Below the pieces are notes generated by a model, which was not told where the DNA came from, did not search any database, and saw nothing but the letters and a program-made list of their open reading frames with translations. From Bugula neritina (lineage: Eukaryota; Bryozoa; Gymnolaemata; Cheilostomatida; Bugulidae): DNA of 34,780 nt. Of the stretch, positions 12,059-22,297 are shown one piece after another. The position numbers were made by a program, and so were the translations under genes. The DNA lies in NCBI GenBank assembly GCA_964035545.1, contig CAXIUT010000249.1, forward strand, positions 1 through 34,780. Direction: 5' to 3'. The number at the start of each line of letters is the position of its first letter. The first letter of the stretch is position 1.

Positions 12059-15000
12059 TCACCACTAATCAGCCTAAGAATCTTCAAAATCTTTCTCTTT
12101 TTTGTCTTTCATCTTCTAAGAAATCAACTATGGTTCATAATCAGGATTTTCTAGGTAGTTTTTTTCTAACTAATCTATTACTCCCTTATATTCATCAACA
12201 GCTATTTTTACATATAACCATTCATCACCTTCAATTTTCACTATTTCCATCTATTAAGCCTTAAAATATATTTTATTCTTTGTTACTATGATCTTTTTGC
12301 TCAAACCCTCACTAAAAAAGCGCATCGTAGCTATCCCAGGCTTATTTGGGTTTACCTATCTTTGATTTCCTTAGGAATGATGTTTATTATTTTTCTTTTT
12401 GTTGATGTTAGATATCATTTTTTTGTACAAAATATTGTCTTCTAACTTTTTATTTTTTTGAAGTACTCTAGGTAATATTTCTTCACGAACTTGTCCCATC
12501 AAATACTAAAAGCGCTGGATGATAAATATTTTTAAATGAGAATGATAAGGAGTCACTGTTGGCTCTTGACTTTTGTCTTTTCCTTTATCTTTTTGCTTCT
12601 TTTTTCTAAATATCATACTTCCAGTATCTTATTTTTCTCTCAGGACATGAACTTTCGCATATATGAGAGTATGAAAAACTCGACGAAGGTTTTGAGACCA
12701 ATGAAAAAAGAATTTGAAAAAATATTTACTCAGCAAAAAAAGAATCAGTTAAAGACTAAACTAAGGAGCAAAGTAGTTGAAATGATTGTATAAAATAACT
12801 AAACACTTAGCTATGTTATACTAGTACTCAGAATCCAAAATAACTCTTATTCCCTAAATCAAAAACTTATAGTCGAAATTTGATGGTAAAGCTCTTCCAT
12901 TCTTTTTTAATCTCTTAAAGCCTTAATCGATAATAGTCAAAGTTATCAAGGTAGAGTGAGTCTAATAGATATTAGTTTTCTTCATCAATAGAACTACAAA
13001 AACATTTAAAATCTTTTCATTTCCTAAATTCTTTTTTAAACATCTTCGGAACCGTTCATTCATTTAGATTACTTTCATCAATTTCATCTAAGCCAGAAAA
13101 GCAAAAAGTAGCCTTTTATAACCAGGTAAATACTACCATTCTATATATTTACTCACAACACAAACATATTAGATCTAACTAATCAGATTTTATAAAAATG
13201 TAAAAAAAGCTCCTCTCCTCTTAGATAGTCGATCCTTCCAACCTTTTTATTTCTGCATAATTGATTTTAGTCTAGTTTGATTGACTTTGAATAAATTATC
13301 TTCTTCAATGTATTTATAAAAGTTGTTTTACCAGTTAAACAAACTATCATAATAACTTTTTTGATCTTTTAGATTTGCTTAACGTTCATACATATCTTTT
13401 CCAGAAGTAATTGCTCTCCATTCATCCAAATTAGGATCATTAGCTTTGTTAACTACTTCAAGAATGTTTTAGCGAAAGAGAGGAATTCTGAAATAGGCAT
13501 AAGAACAAAATGCTTCAGCAAATGATTGTTCAGTTTCATCTCCTTTATTAACCAAAGAGTTTAAAGTTATTTCCATAAGTTGATTTAATAAATCTAGATA
13601 TTTAACACTCACATCTATTTTTGCTTTCAAATTTTAACCAATTTGACCGCTAGATATCTATTATTTTTAATCCTATCTAAAACGCATATTATTCAATGTA
13701 AATTATCCTCTCTTTAAAATAGCATTAAGAATTTGCCAACTTAGCTGTTCAATATCTTGATGAACTCTCTGTCGTATGTAGGCTTGAATCTTGAATCCAA
13801 TATTGATAAATAACTTCTGTGCTTGTACCATTTATTCTTCATTAAGATACTAATATACTAAAATTGATTATTTTGAAGTTCTATTCAGTAATTTAAGCAT
13901 TTTCGTTAAACTTATTTTAATATCAGCTACTATCTATCGAATATCTTCAAGATAAGTATAATCTGTTTTTTACAACTAAACAAAATCTCTTTGACTAGAA
14001 TCAAGCAGTCTTTTTAAAGATTTTATTTATTCTCCTTCTCTGGTTTTTGAAGTAAAAAAAACAGGACTTGATGTTTCTATTCCCTTTTACGTTCTTACAA
14101 AAGTCAACATTTGTTGTTAAAAATTTTGAAGCTTTACATTAAATCGAACTCTTGCTTAACCCATTTATTTACCTTGGTGATAAACTTTATGAGACGTATA
14201 AACCTAAAATTGTTGATATACTATCTTTGTTCTAGGATCTTTCCATAATTTCGATTAATTATCCATTATTTTAGATAAAGAAATGAAACATGAACTATCT
14301 ACTTAAAATTTGTTTTATTTACCAGGAATAACGTTAAAAAACACAAGATACAAAGAAGTCTAACGAATTTAAGAAACATAAAGAGTTGTGTCTATTTGAG
14401 GCAATACTAAATCTTTTGCCTTCTATTTTGTCCAGACCATTCGATCACTTATAGTATCATGTACCTCAGTGATAGGTTTTTAAGTATAATCTTTGTTAAG
14501 ATTAGGAACTGATTATTAAAACATTTCTGGTTTTTGATAGAGTTATTTACTTTTATCACGACCTAAACCCATCTAACCATCATTTATCTTCAAAAAATAG
14601 CTATGTTTAGCAGGTTATAGCTGTTGCCCAACCTAAATAACACTAAAGATACAATAGGTTCTATCCAAAATGTATAATACTATCCTGCATTTTTTTTATT
14701 CTTTGGTAGTAGTATGGTTTCAATGTTATCAATCAGGATATGAACTCCTTGAGAAATTTTATAGTTAAAGGAGATGCGAGTATCTTTGGAATCAGGCAAA
14801 GAGAAAGGCAGATTAAGGTGATAAGGTCCTTTCCAAATCATGTACAAGTTGACAGTAATATCTCCCAGCAACTTTTGATCTTGATTATATGCTTCAATCA
14901 ACAAAAAATTAGTTCTTAACTCATACTCATTCATCTTACACTCAACTTTACGATTTATTGGCCACTAACTATATCAATATTTACATAGACATTCTTTTAA

Positions 15001-15247
15001 TCAACTCTTTTGAGGTTTGTTGTGTATTATTCTAGTCCTTTCAATTTGAATTTAAGAAATATTTAACTCTCAATCAAATTAAAATTACATACTGACATCT
15101 TTTGAGTTTAATATCTTCAAGTTTGAAACAAAAATGGAGAGTTGGCAACTATTCCTTCACTATAGTGTAAGTATCTTCAGGAACAATTGCCAAAGATGAA
15201 TTTATATCTCGTCTGTTCTTTTAATTATTGCAAAAACAAACTCCCAT
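12059..15247 (-). CDS. Large C2-domain protein, about 1042 aa, with myristoylation-type start
   Basis: Three 20-bp introns (15069..15088, 14965..14984, 14633..14652) join the exons; after the third the frame is TGA-free for over 2.5 kb. It starts MGVCFCNN, a likely N-myristoyl/palmitoyl signal. Residues about 35-145 read as a C2-type beta sandwich (LHFCFKLEDIKL, QIFLKFKLKGL, NFLLIEAYNQDQKLLGD). The rest is mostly helical, with LDSEYQYNIAKCLVILYNHF and a segment FFFHWSQNLRRVFHTL that recalls, faintly, uncharacterised eukaryotic proteins with an LFLHW...VR..F block. No function can be assigned; membrane recruitment by C2 and acylation is likely. Between about 12830 and 13080 another frame also looks coding-like, so the exact sequence of residues about 700-790 is uncertain. 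Confidence 0.72.
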
Positions 15248-15248
15248 C

Positions 15249-15809
15249 TCAATATTAAGATTATTATTATAGTTTAGACAAATTTACATAAAAAAAATTA
15301 TTACCAAACTATCTTATCATTTAATCAATATAATATCTTCTAAAGTAATTAGACCATTTATTTTTGGTTGGGGTTGGGGTTGGGGTTGGGGTTGGGGTTG
15401 GGGTTGGGGTTGGGGTTGGGAATCCAAGAGGATAGTCCATCCCGTCAAAGGCAGTTATTACATTGGCATAACCATTAGGAATAGCATCGAATCCTTGGGT
15501 GCAATTGATCATCACTGATGATCCCTTAGCATATGATCCTTCCTTTGATTCACATTTTGAACCACTGGGAGCTATTGGTAAACGGGGACTTCCCATATCA
15601 GCCAAAACGTTGCTGTAAGATGTAGAATTCCACTTGAAATCAGCTTTGAAGTTGATCTGAGCTCCCCATGATATGCTATTAGTACTAAGTCTGCTAATAC
15701 TGCAATTAGAAGCAGTACCAAGACTGGAAGGTTGATACTGGTTACAAGGAATACTGACTGATACAACTGAGGCGATTAAGAGAACTCCGACTAAAACAAC
15801 TTTCAACAT
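15249..15809 (-). CDS. Small secreted protein running into a telomere-repeat-encoded Pro-Thr tail
   Basis: Starts at the ATG at 15809 with a clear signal peptide (MLKVVLVGVLLIASVVSVS). About 110 residues follow with Cys residues (CNQYQ, NCSIS, SKCES, INCTQ) and a final IPNGYANVITAFDGMDYPL, faintly like an ML/NPC2-type lipid-binding fold. The frame then enters the internal telomere tract, giving nine Pro-Thr repeats, and formally continues for about 38 residues to TGA at 15249-15251. That stop is a single base before the ATG of the next tandem gene, unlike the 80-150 bp tandem gaps elsewhere. So the true 3' end is doubtful: the protein may end in or near the tract, or the tract may interrupt it. 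The extracellular fold is well supported, the tail is not. Confidence 0.6.
15366..15420 (+). repeat. Internal GGGGTT telomere-type tract 1 (55 nt)
   Basis: Consists of GGTT, eight perfect GGGGTT units and a final GGG. The plus strand is G-rich, the orientation of a right-hand telomere capping the sequence to its left. On the minus strand it is CCCCAA and is read as Pro-Thr within the secreted-protein frame. It lies 118 bp from the ATG of the C2 gene on the left. Confidence 0.95.
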
Positions 15810-15959
15810 CTTTAGGATTAATAGATTATTAATCAAGAATATCTTTACCAATTTAAAGTTATATTAATGCTGAGATAATCTTGAATATGAATATTGATGC
15901 GTGTTGATAGTTGATGATAATTAAATGAGTGTAGTTTCTTATAAAGATAAATAGAACTT
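15810..15959. promoter_or_regulatory. Divergent promoter region
   Basis: 150 bp between the secreted-protein gene (-) and the 125-aa gene (+). AT-rich; it must carry both promoters if the starts are right. No specific element recognised. Confidence 0.35.
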
Positions 15960-16337
15960 ATGTTTAATCAAACTAAACCAGAAGCTGCCATGAACTTACC
16001 AGTTGGAAGCCACATCGACCGCCTTGCAGATTTGATATCAGATATGAAAGTCTAAACTGACTCAATCCAAAAAGATCTTCAGATCCTTCGAGGAGGAATA
16101 ACTCAGCTATCTTTTATCAATAAAGAAGCAGATCAATAATTGAATATGTTCCTTGTTGATGGAATTGCTGATCTGAGAAACAGATGGGGAGCATAGTGGG
16201 AGCAAAGTCATCAGCAATTGATAGAACATAAACGAAGATTAGCAAAATTAGCAGAAGAACATGAAGATGTGGAAATTATGAGAGAATAATTATAAGAAAA
16301 AGGACTTTGTTTAGAATAAGCTGTTGGATTGAAATGA
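15960..16337 (+). CDS. Small helical/coiled-coil protein, 125 aa
   Basis: Starts MFNQTKPEAAMNLPVGSHID and ends at TGA 16335-16337 without introns; it contains in-frame TAA and TAG. The body is amphipathic helix throughout (RLADLISDMKVQ, DSIQKDLQILRGG, QQLIEHKRRLAKLAEEHED). The size and helical pattern resemble small subunits of cytoskeletal or vesicle-tethering complexes, but no family is recognised. Confidence 0.6.
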
Positions 16338-16693
16338 TGATTTAATCTTTTATATGATTTTATTGCTTATGGCCTTCAACACAAACTTAGAAAATTGTTC
16401 CATTATTTTTTAATCTACTTTTTCTTTCAAAAAGATAAGTAGTATCAAAGTCAAGCCAGAAAGTCATTCGCAATAAAGCTTTATTAGATTATTGAAAAAA
16501 TAAACCTATATAAATGATCGATGATGAATCAATCTTAATGATAGTTCATCAACATTTTTTAACGTTTTAGTTAAAAACTATTGATAGGATGGATAGTCAC
16601 TTTAAACTGGAGTTTACAGAATGTTGTTGAAGTTATCAAGTATTGATTTTTTTGAATTATAAATCCGTGTTATTTATAATTATTTAATAGGCT
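16338..16693. other. Gap without a convincing gene
   Basis: 356 bp of AT-rich sequence between two small plus-strand genes. An ATG at 16589 opens a frame that hits TGA after 13 codons. I see no repeat or RNA gene. Confidence 0.45.
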
Positions 16694-16882
16694 ATGAACG
16701 ATTAGCAAAAAGCTCTAAATAGTAAAGACATCATCAACAACAACAATTTCAAAGAAAAAATAAAGTTGATAAAGTTTCCAGGCTTAGGGTCAAATGGAGC
16801 ACAAGAATGGTCAAAAAATAAATATTTAAAGCACCTAGCTCATCAAATAAAGACCACTATTGAAGAATTGAGCCTTGAATGA
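16694..16882 (+). CDS. Possible small protein, 62 aa
   Basis: ATG at 16694 to TGA 16880-16882. After a polar start (MNDQQKALNSKDIINNNN) comes a region that looks folded: IKLIKFPGLGSNGAQEW, KYLKHLAHQIKTTIEEL. There is one in-frame TAG. No family recognised. A longer minus-strand frame overlaps it, so the assignment of strand is not certain. Confidence 0.4.
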
Positions 16883-17218
16883 TTGATTTTCCTCACCTTT
16901 ATTATCAAATTGATCATACCATCAACTCTTGAAAGAGTTTTTTTAAAGATAATCAGGAATTTATATCTCTATGTCATCTTTACCTAATTGACAAACGCTG
17001 ACCAATAAATATTTGAATCACATAATACAATATAAAGCTGTCCAAAGGTTGTCAAAAGAAAAAACCTCTGATTAAATATTTTACAAAAAATAATTACAAT
17101 ACAAGTATGATAAAGAGAATTAACATAATAATAATTTTATTACTTACAAACCAGTTCTAATTGTCCTTTTGATATTGCAATCTTTATAAACATAAAAAAT
17201 GATTAAAATGATTTAATA
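16883..17218. other. Convergent gap, no convincing gene
   Basis: 336 bp of very AT-rich sequence between the 62-aa frame (+) and the 211-aa gene (-). A minus-strand TGA-free frame of about 117 codons crosses it but is of hydrophobic, low-information composition and overlaps the 62-aa frame. Confidence 0.4.
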
Positions 17219-17854
17219 TCAAATTCTTGTGTTAACTTTGCTTCGAAGTGTTTATTGAAAACTAGAAGAACATTCAAATTAAGTCTTTAACCTTTCTATC
17301 TTCTTCTTTGATTTTTTATAATTCCCATTAGACTCTTTTTTAAATCCTCTTGTTGCTGATCTATTCTCATCCTATTTCCTTTTGCCAGTGCTATCATGAG
17401 TCCTAAGTTTATCTCTTTCTTTTTTATGACTATCTATTCTTTTGCTGGAGTAGTTACTATCTCCCTTCTTGATTCCTTCTTTGCTTTTCACTTTAGGTTG
17501 AAAGAGTTTAATATCTTTTTTAAATGTTTGAGGAGCCGTGAAATCATAGTTATTTTTGATAGTTTACATACAAGTAATTTAATTTTATTCATCACTACTA
17601 ATGATATCCTAAAGCGATTTGATAATTTTAGGAAAAGTGTATATTTTATTAGCAATAGAAAGTTTAAATCTTTCTTCTATTTATCTTTTAAACTATTTCA
17701 TCTCCTCTTCACTTTACCTCTATGCCTAACTATCATGTTCAGACATATCATAAATAGGTCTTCTACGACTATTCAGTAGAGACAGTTCTTCAGATGAATA
17801 CTATTAGATGCGGGAAGGGAACTATTCGCCTTCTTCTGATTTGAATTATTACAT
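17219..17854 (-). CDS. Basic, largely disordered protein, 211 aa
   Basis: Starts at ATG 17854 (MQQFKSEEGEQFPSRIQQYS) and is open to TGA 17219-17221 without introns. A helical central part (SEEEMKQFKRQIEERFKLS, KIIKSLQDIISSDE) leads to a Lys/Arg/Ser-rich tail (KSKEGIKKGDSNYSSKR, KKSKKKIERLK). No family recognised; the basic tail would suit nucleic-acid binding. The start is the first ATG in frame but the upstream sequence also stays open for a few codons. Confidence 0.62.
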
Positions 17855-18044
17855 TAAATACAAACATCCATAATATAAACATCCAAAAAATTATCTCTAA
17901 ATTGTAAATTACATCTATTCTTTCAAATTAACCTCAATAATATCATATACGCCATTCATCATTATCAATCTTCATTAATAGCTCTGTAACTGAAATCAAA
18001 TTAAAGCTTATCTCGATTGTATCATTTTATAATAATTCAAATCT

Positions 18045-19061
18045 ATGTCATCTCATCAAAGCGATGCTCGTATTAATCCGCCTCACTCAAGCAGCCACAT
18101 ATAAGATCCTGCTCCTGCTCCTGCTCCAGCTGCTGCTTAGGTTCCAGCTGCTTAGGCTCCAAGAGAAAGAGAAGTCAACCGATGGAGGTGGGTCAGAAAT
18201 TACTTAGGAATGGAAGTAACTCCTAGTAATCTATAATTTATATAATAACATAAAATATTACTCCTAGGAGGTAAACAAGAAGTAGTTGATCCATAATAGT
18301 AAAGTTGCCTTAGCATTCTAAATAAAAACATTTGTCCGCATCTCGCCTGCATCTCTCTGACCGTTATTATGTTATTCATCTGCACTATCTACTACATAGT
18401 TGGTGTTTCCATAGGCTACAGAAATTTCACATTCCTTGAAATCAATTTAGACACATACTACGACCTAGGAGTCAATAATGCGGCTCTTGTTTATGATGGT
18501 TAGGCCCATAGATTGATACTGTCTCTTATCTTGCATGTTAACTTTATGCACCTTGTTTCCAATTTATTTGCAATACTGCTTATTATATCATATTGTGAGT
18601 ATTCTTTTGGATGGTTTAGAACCCTTATGATATATATTGGATCAGGAATAGTTGCTAATGTTTTTAGCAATTTGGTTTATATTGATTAAGGTAGATCAAT
18701 GATCAAAGCTGGAGCATCGACTTCTCTCTATGGAATCATAGGAGCTTGTTTTGGATATTTTGTTATCAACTGGCCAGCCCTGAGCATCATTGGACCTGTG
18801 CTTAAATTTAGAACAATTACTATATTAATTCTTATGTTAATTTTTCTGATTCTCTTCTGTGATCAAGCTACTGAAGTAGACTATGCTGCTCATTTTTCTT
18901 CTCTACTAGCAGGTTTCTTTCTGACTGGAATCCTTCCCAGCATACAATAAACCTCAAGGTAAACAATCATCAGAATCGTTTTCACTGTATTATTCGCTTT
19001 GATGGGATTAATTTGTTTGTTGGTATTCTACCTGGCACCACAAGATGGCTATTCACAGTGA
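18045..19061 (+). CDS. Rhomboid-family intramembrane serine protease
   Basis: A 338-aa intronless protein. A polar N-terminus with a Pro/Ala/Gln tract (DPAPAPAPAAAQVPAAQAP) precedes the membrane domain. The family features are present: the first-loop/TM2 motif HVNFMHLVSN (residues about 164-173), the catalytic serine in GASTSLYG (Ser about 225) and the catalytic histidine in AAHFSSLLAGF (His about 283), with seven or so hydrophobic segments. Rhomboids cut transmembrane substrates within or near the bilayer; Ser and His form the dyad, and both are intact here, so an active protease is inferred. The C-terminal segment ends in a short polar tail (APQDGYSQ). The gene converges with LC8 on the other strand, 43 bp apart. 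Confidence 0.9.
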
Positions 19062-19104
19062 AAAATGATTTAAATATTTTGTAATGATCATATAAAGACA
19101 AAAA

Positions 19105-19392
19105 TCATCCATTTTTGACTGTTTTGAATAGCATGAATCCATATTGTCCCATGTAGAAGTAGATGTAGTGTTTAGCTTCATAGGTTACGTAGGATCCGAA
19201 GTTTCTTCCAATAAAACAATGCCAATCTCCATTGTACTTTCTGTTGAGTTCATCTTTTAGATGGGTAGCTATCTATTGGATGGTATGCATTTTATCAAGG
19301 GCATATCGAGCGATGGCTAGAATTTATGTTTACATCTAAGGACTGATATCCTTCACTTTGATGACAGGTTTATTGTCTTTGAACTATGTCAT
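19105..19392 (-). CDS. Dynein light chain, LC8 type
   Basis: A 95-aa intronless protein, [18 protein letters not shown] to TGA at 19105-19107. It carries the near-invariant LC8 core [19 protein letters not shown] followed by [20 protein letters not shown]8 is a dimeric hub that stabilises dynein intermediate chains and many other partners in cytoplasm and cilia. The family is normally about 89 residues; a few extra residues at the C-terminus (TVKNG) are the only oddity. Its ATG lies 33 bases from internal telomere tract 2, which therefore sits in its 5' region. Confidence 0.95.
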
Positions 19393-19598
19393 TAAGTTTC
19401 AAAAATTATTAAAATTATCATTCAAGGGGTTGGGGTTGGGGTTGGGGTTGGGGTTGGGGTTGGGGTTGGGGTTGGGGTTGGGGTTGGGGTTGGGGTTGGG
19501 AGTTCTATTCTGTCAGAATAATAATTGTAATATCAGTTATTTAGTATTTTAGCATTGCTAATATCCGTTTTATCAAAGACACAATATAATTAAAATCC
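19393..19598. promoter_or_regulatory. Divergent promoter region containing a telomere-repeat tract
   Basis: 206 bp between the LC8 gene (-) and the RING-CH gene (+). The 75-nt GGGGTT tract occupies more than a third of it. No other motif recognised; promoter role inferred from position. Confidence 0.4.
19426..19500 (+). repeat. Internal GGGGTT telomere-type tract 2 (75 nt)
   Basis: Twelve perfect GGGGTT units and a final GGG, G-rich strand on plus. It has the same length as the terminal telomere at the window start (75 nt). It lies between divergent genes and interrupts no recognised coding sequence. Confidence 0.95.
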
Positions 19599-20219
19599 AT
19601 GGAGAGTTAAGACCTTGCATCACACATGTCCAACAAAAGCATCATCGACAACCCTGAATCCTAAGAACTTAGATGCAAGATTTGCTACTAAGAAACCAAA
19701 CCTCTCATAACTTTATGTGAATGTTCAGGATCAATCGCTTTTGTCCATGAAGATTGCATCTTAGATTGGATCACCAAAAAGATGGAAAACTCATAAATAG
19801 TACAAATACCCACCTGCTAAATCTGTAGAACTACCTATTCAGCTAAACTCAAAATAGGAAGTAAAAAAATATGTTTTACACTTTTTATGCAAAAAATAAA
19901 ATAACTAAAAGCTATCTAAATACTGCTCACAATGCTCTTTATCATTGGATCCATTTTGGCAGTTATCGTGGCATCACAAGCTGTCTTCGCTTATTTTAAT
20001 GCGTTACTTACTATTGGACAATCTCAAGTTGAAGAAGGAGCTCAGAGTACTCGTTCTAATGATGGAATTTTTATGAGAATATGGACCCAGTTAGTTTTTC
20101 CAATGTGGTTTATAAAGTAAGCAATCAAACATGGTAAATAAAGAGCAATAATGTTTAGGGATTCTCGAGTTCAGATTGTGGAGGTGACTTTGAATCCTAA
20201 AAAGGTGATTAAACAGTGA
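19599..20219 (+). CDS. RING-CH (MARCH-type) membrane E3 ubiquitin ligase
   Basis: A 206-aa intronless protein starting MESQDLASHMSNKS. The RING-CH zinc ligands are complete and correctly spaced: C26, C29, C40, C42, H50, C53, C73, C76 (CKIC, CECSGSIAFVHEDC, CQIC). Two hydrophobic stretches follow, LLTMLFIIGSILAVIVAS (about 106-125) and a weaker one (LVFPMWFIK), then a cytosolic tail. MARCH proteins ubiquitinate membrane proteins to drive their endocytosis or degradation. The first ligand of the fourth pair sits after a 19-residue spacer, within the family range. It is divergent from LC8. Confidence 0.88.
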
Positions 20220-20352
20220 TGATGTTTGCTTTTTGTATTTGTTATATTTTGCAATAGTTAATTTTGGAGGGCTTTATGAATATTTTTATAAAATAGTGTG
20301 TTGCGGTTTTCAAGTTTAAAGACCGGTTGGAAATATTCAAATAGTATTTAAA

Positions 20353-22265
20353 ATGAAAATTGACCCAAACAAAAAATAACCTCAAGACCAAGACAATAGT
20401 ACATAAACATAATTTGTATTTATTTTAATATTCAGCTCACCTCAATAGTCTTACAACTATCAGTTCTATTCAAAGGAGTTTTAGGAGAACAAAATAAAAC
20501 TTAGATCTATCAAGAAGAAATTATAAAAAAACCTGTTAGGTCATAGATAGCTGAAAAAAAAGTGGAGCGAATAGAAGAGGAACAATCACAGCCCAGGAGA
20601 ATTCTAAGGCATAAGCCTATATAAAAAGACAGGATTGAAGATAAACAAAAAAATATCAAAGTTTTTAAAGTTCAAAAGAAAGTGATATAAGAAAAATAGG
20701 AATCTCATGATTCAGATCCCAGTGTTTAGGAGATATACCCTTATGGGGAGAGAATTTTAAGTAAGAAAAAAAACTAAGAAGAAGAAGAAAGTTAAGAGTT
20801 TATGACAAAAGTGAAAAGAAAACGAAGACAAAAATCAAAAAAAGGATAAAAAAAAGACTTGAATTAACCAAAAAAACCTATCTCTAGTTTTGTTCATTTC
20901 TATGCTGCTAGAGCTAAACTAATAAGAAATTAACATCCTGAAGGATTAGTTGGTAATATGGCTAAAATACTTGCAAACTAATGGAAAGGAATGACTCCTT
21001 AATAAAAAGATCCTTACATTAAAGCTGCCTCTAAAAATTTAGATGCATATTATAGTGAAAAAGAAAAAGTTAATGAAAAATAAAAAATAAAATAAAAGTA
21101 AAAATCAAATTTAAAACAAAAAAATATTGAAGAATGTTAAAAATATCAAAAAAAACCAGAGATTAGAAACAAAGTTTAACCAATTATCAAATAAATAAGT
21201 AAAAATAAGCCTAAAGAATGTCAAAGATCATAAAGTGAAGAATGTCAAAGATCATAGAGTGAAGAAGATATATCTATTTCTGCTGAAGATGTTCCGATAA
21301 AAGAAGTGAAATAAAGCCGAGGAAGACTTTCAAGTTTTATAACATTTTTCAAAGCTAATTGCAAAAAAATATCTAAGGAACATAATGAAAATCAGAGAGG
21401 AAAGTTAGCTAAATTAGCCTCTTAGAAATGGAAACAGATGAATATCAATTAAAAAAGATTGTACATGAATATGGCTAGGGTATAAAGAAGAAGACGAAAA
21501 AGATTGTAAAAAAAACGTTTAACAGAAGAAAAAGAAGAACTAAATAGTCAAAAACAAAAATAAAAAGCAAAATCAGTTAAAAAGATCTCGTAATATCATG
21601 AGTAAGAGTACAAACCTGGTAATTATCATAAAAACAACAGAAAATCAAGATAATCTTCATAAAAAGATAATGATAAAACAGAATAAAAGAAGAAAGAACA
21701 ATAACTATTCAATTTTTAATTTGAATAAAACTGTTTTGATGAGGGAGAGAAATCTTATGAGTTTAAAAATTTGATGTAAGAGCCATATGAGCCCTTTATC
21801 TACAACAACTAAGATCTTCAAATAATTTAATAATAAAGTTAAAAACCTTTCTATAAAATAGCTCCTCATTATTAAAGTGTGATCGAAGTTAATTCTAATG
21901 ATGAAGGCTATGCTCCTAGAAACTTACCTTAAAAAAAAAGCAATGGACATGAACTAAAATTAACTTAGAAGTATGATAATCAGATATAAAAACCTTTAAA
22001 AAGTCCCACTAATGCTTTTCTTATATATTATCAGGAAAGTTTAAATGAGCTGAAAAGGAAAAACAACAAGGCCTTGGGATCAGAGTTAGTTAAAATAGCA
22101 TCAAGCAAGTGGAGTGAAATGAATTAAGCATAAAAAGTATACTATTTTGCTTTGGCCAGAGAAAGAAGAATTAGTAACAAGTAGGTTTCTAAGCTCCGTC
22201 AACAACAACAAAGTTAAAACAAAACAAGATCGAGAAGAAGAGCAACTGTAGTTGATGAACTGTGA
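20353..22265 (+). CDS. Triple HMG-box protein, 630 aa
   Basis: One 20-bp intron at 20416..20435. The protein is extremely Lys/Gln-rich. HMG box 1 (about 166-235: KPISSFVHFYAARAKL, then QWKGMTPQQKDPYIKAA) is the best. Box 2 (about 316-385: LSSFITFFKANCKKI, KWKQMNINQKRLYMNMA) and box 3 (about 543-610: SPTNAFLIYYQESLNEL, KWSEMNQAQKVYYFALA) are diverged but keep the Trp/Tyr framework. Between them lie charged, Gln-rich linkers and a perfect 8-residue duplication (ECQRSQSE twice). HMG-box proteins bend DNA and organise chromatin; nuclear location is inferred from this and the basic composition. Many glutamines here are TAA or TAG. Confidence 0.85.
21216..21263 (+). repeat. Two 24-bp direct repeats inside the HMG gene
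   Basis: Two adjacent 24-base copies, differing at one base (TAA versus TAG), encode ECQRSQSE twice. The one difference is silent under the Gln code, which suggests selection on the protein or a very recent duplication. Confidence 0.85.
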
Positions 22266-22297
22266 TGTCAATCGATTATTATAAAAAATATCAATAA

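Noticed and set aside
12059-12499. Separate 146-aa gene starting MGQVREEIL
   Set aside because: It is in frame and uninterrupted with the large C2 gene upstream, so it is best read as its C-terminus.
12536-12883. Plus-strand open frame of 115 codons with a hydrophobic start
   Set aside because: It is antisense to the TGA-free frame of the large C2 gene, has an odd composition and no recognisable family.
16876-17200. Minus-strand TGA-free frame of about 117 codons
   Set aside because: With a single stop codon, random frames of this length are expected in AT-rich DNA; the composition is hydrophobic and unspecific.
19358-19552. Plus-strand frame with a Gly-Leu repeat
   Set aside because: The Gly-Leu run is just the GGGGTT tract, and the frame is antisense to the start of LC8.
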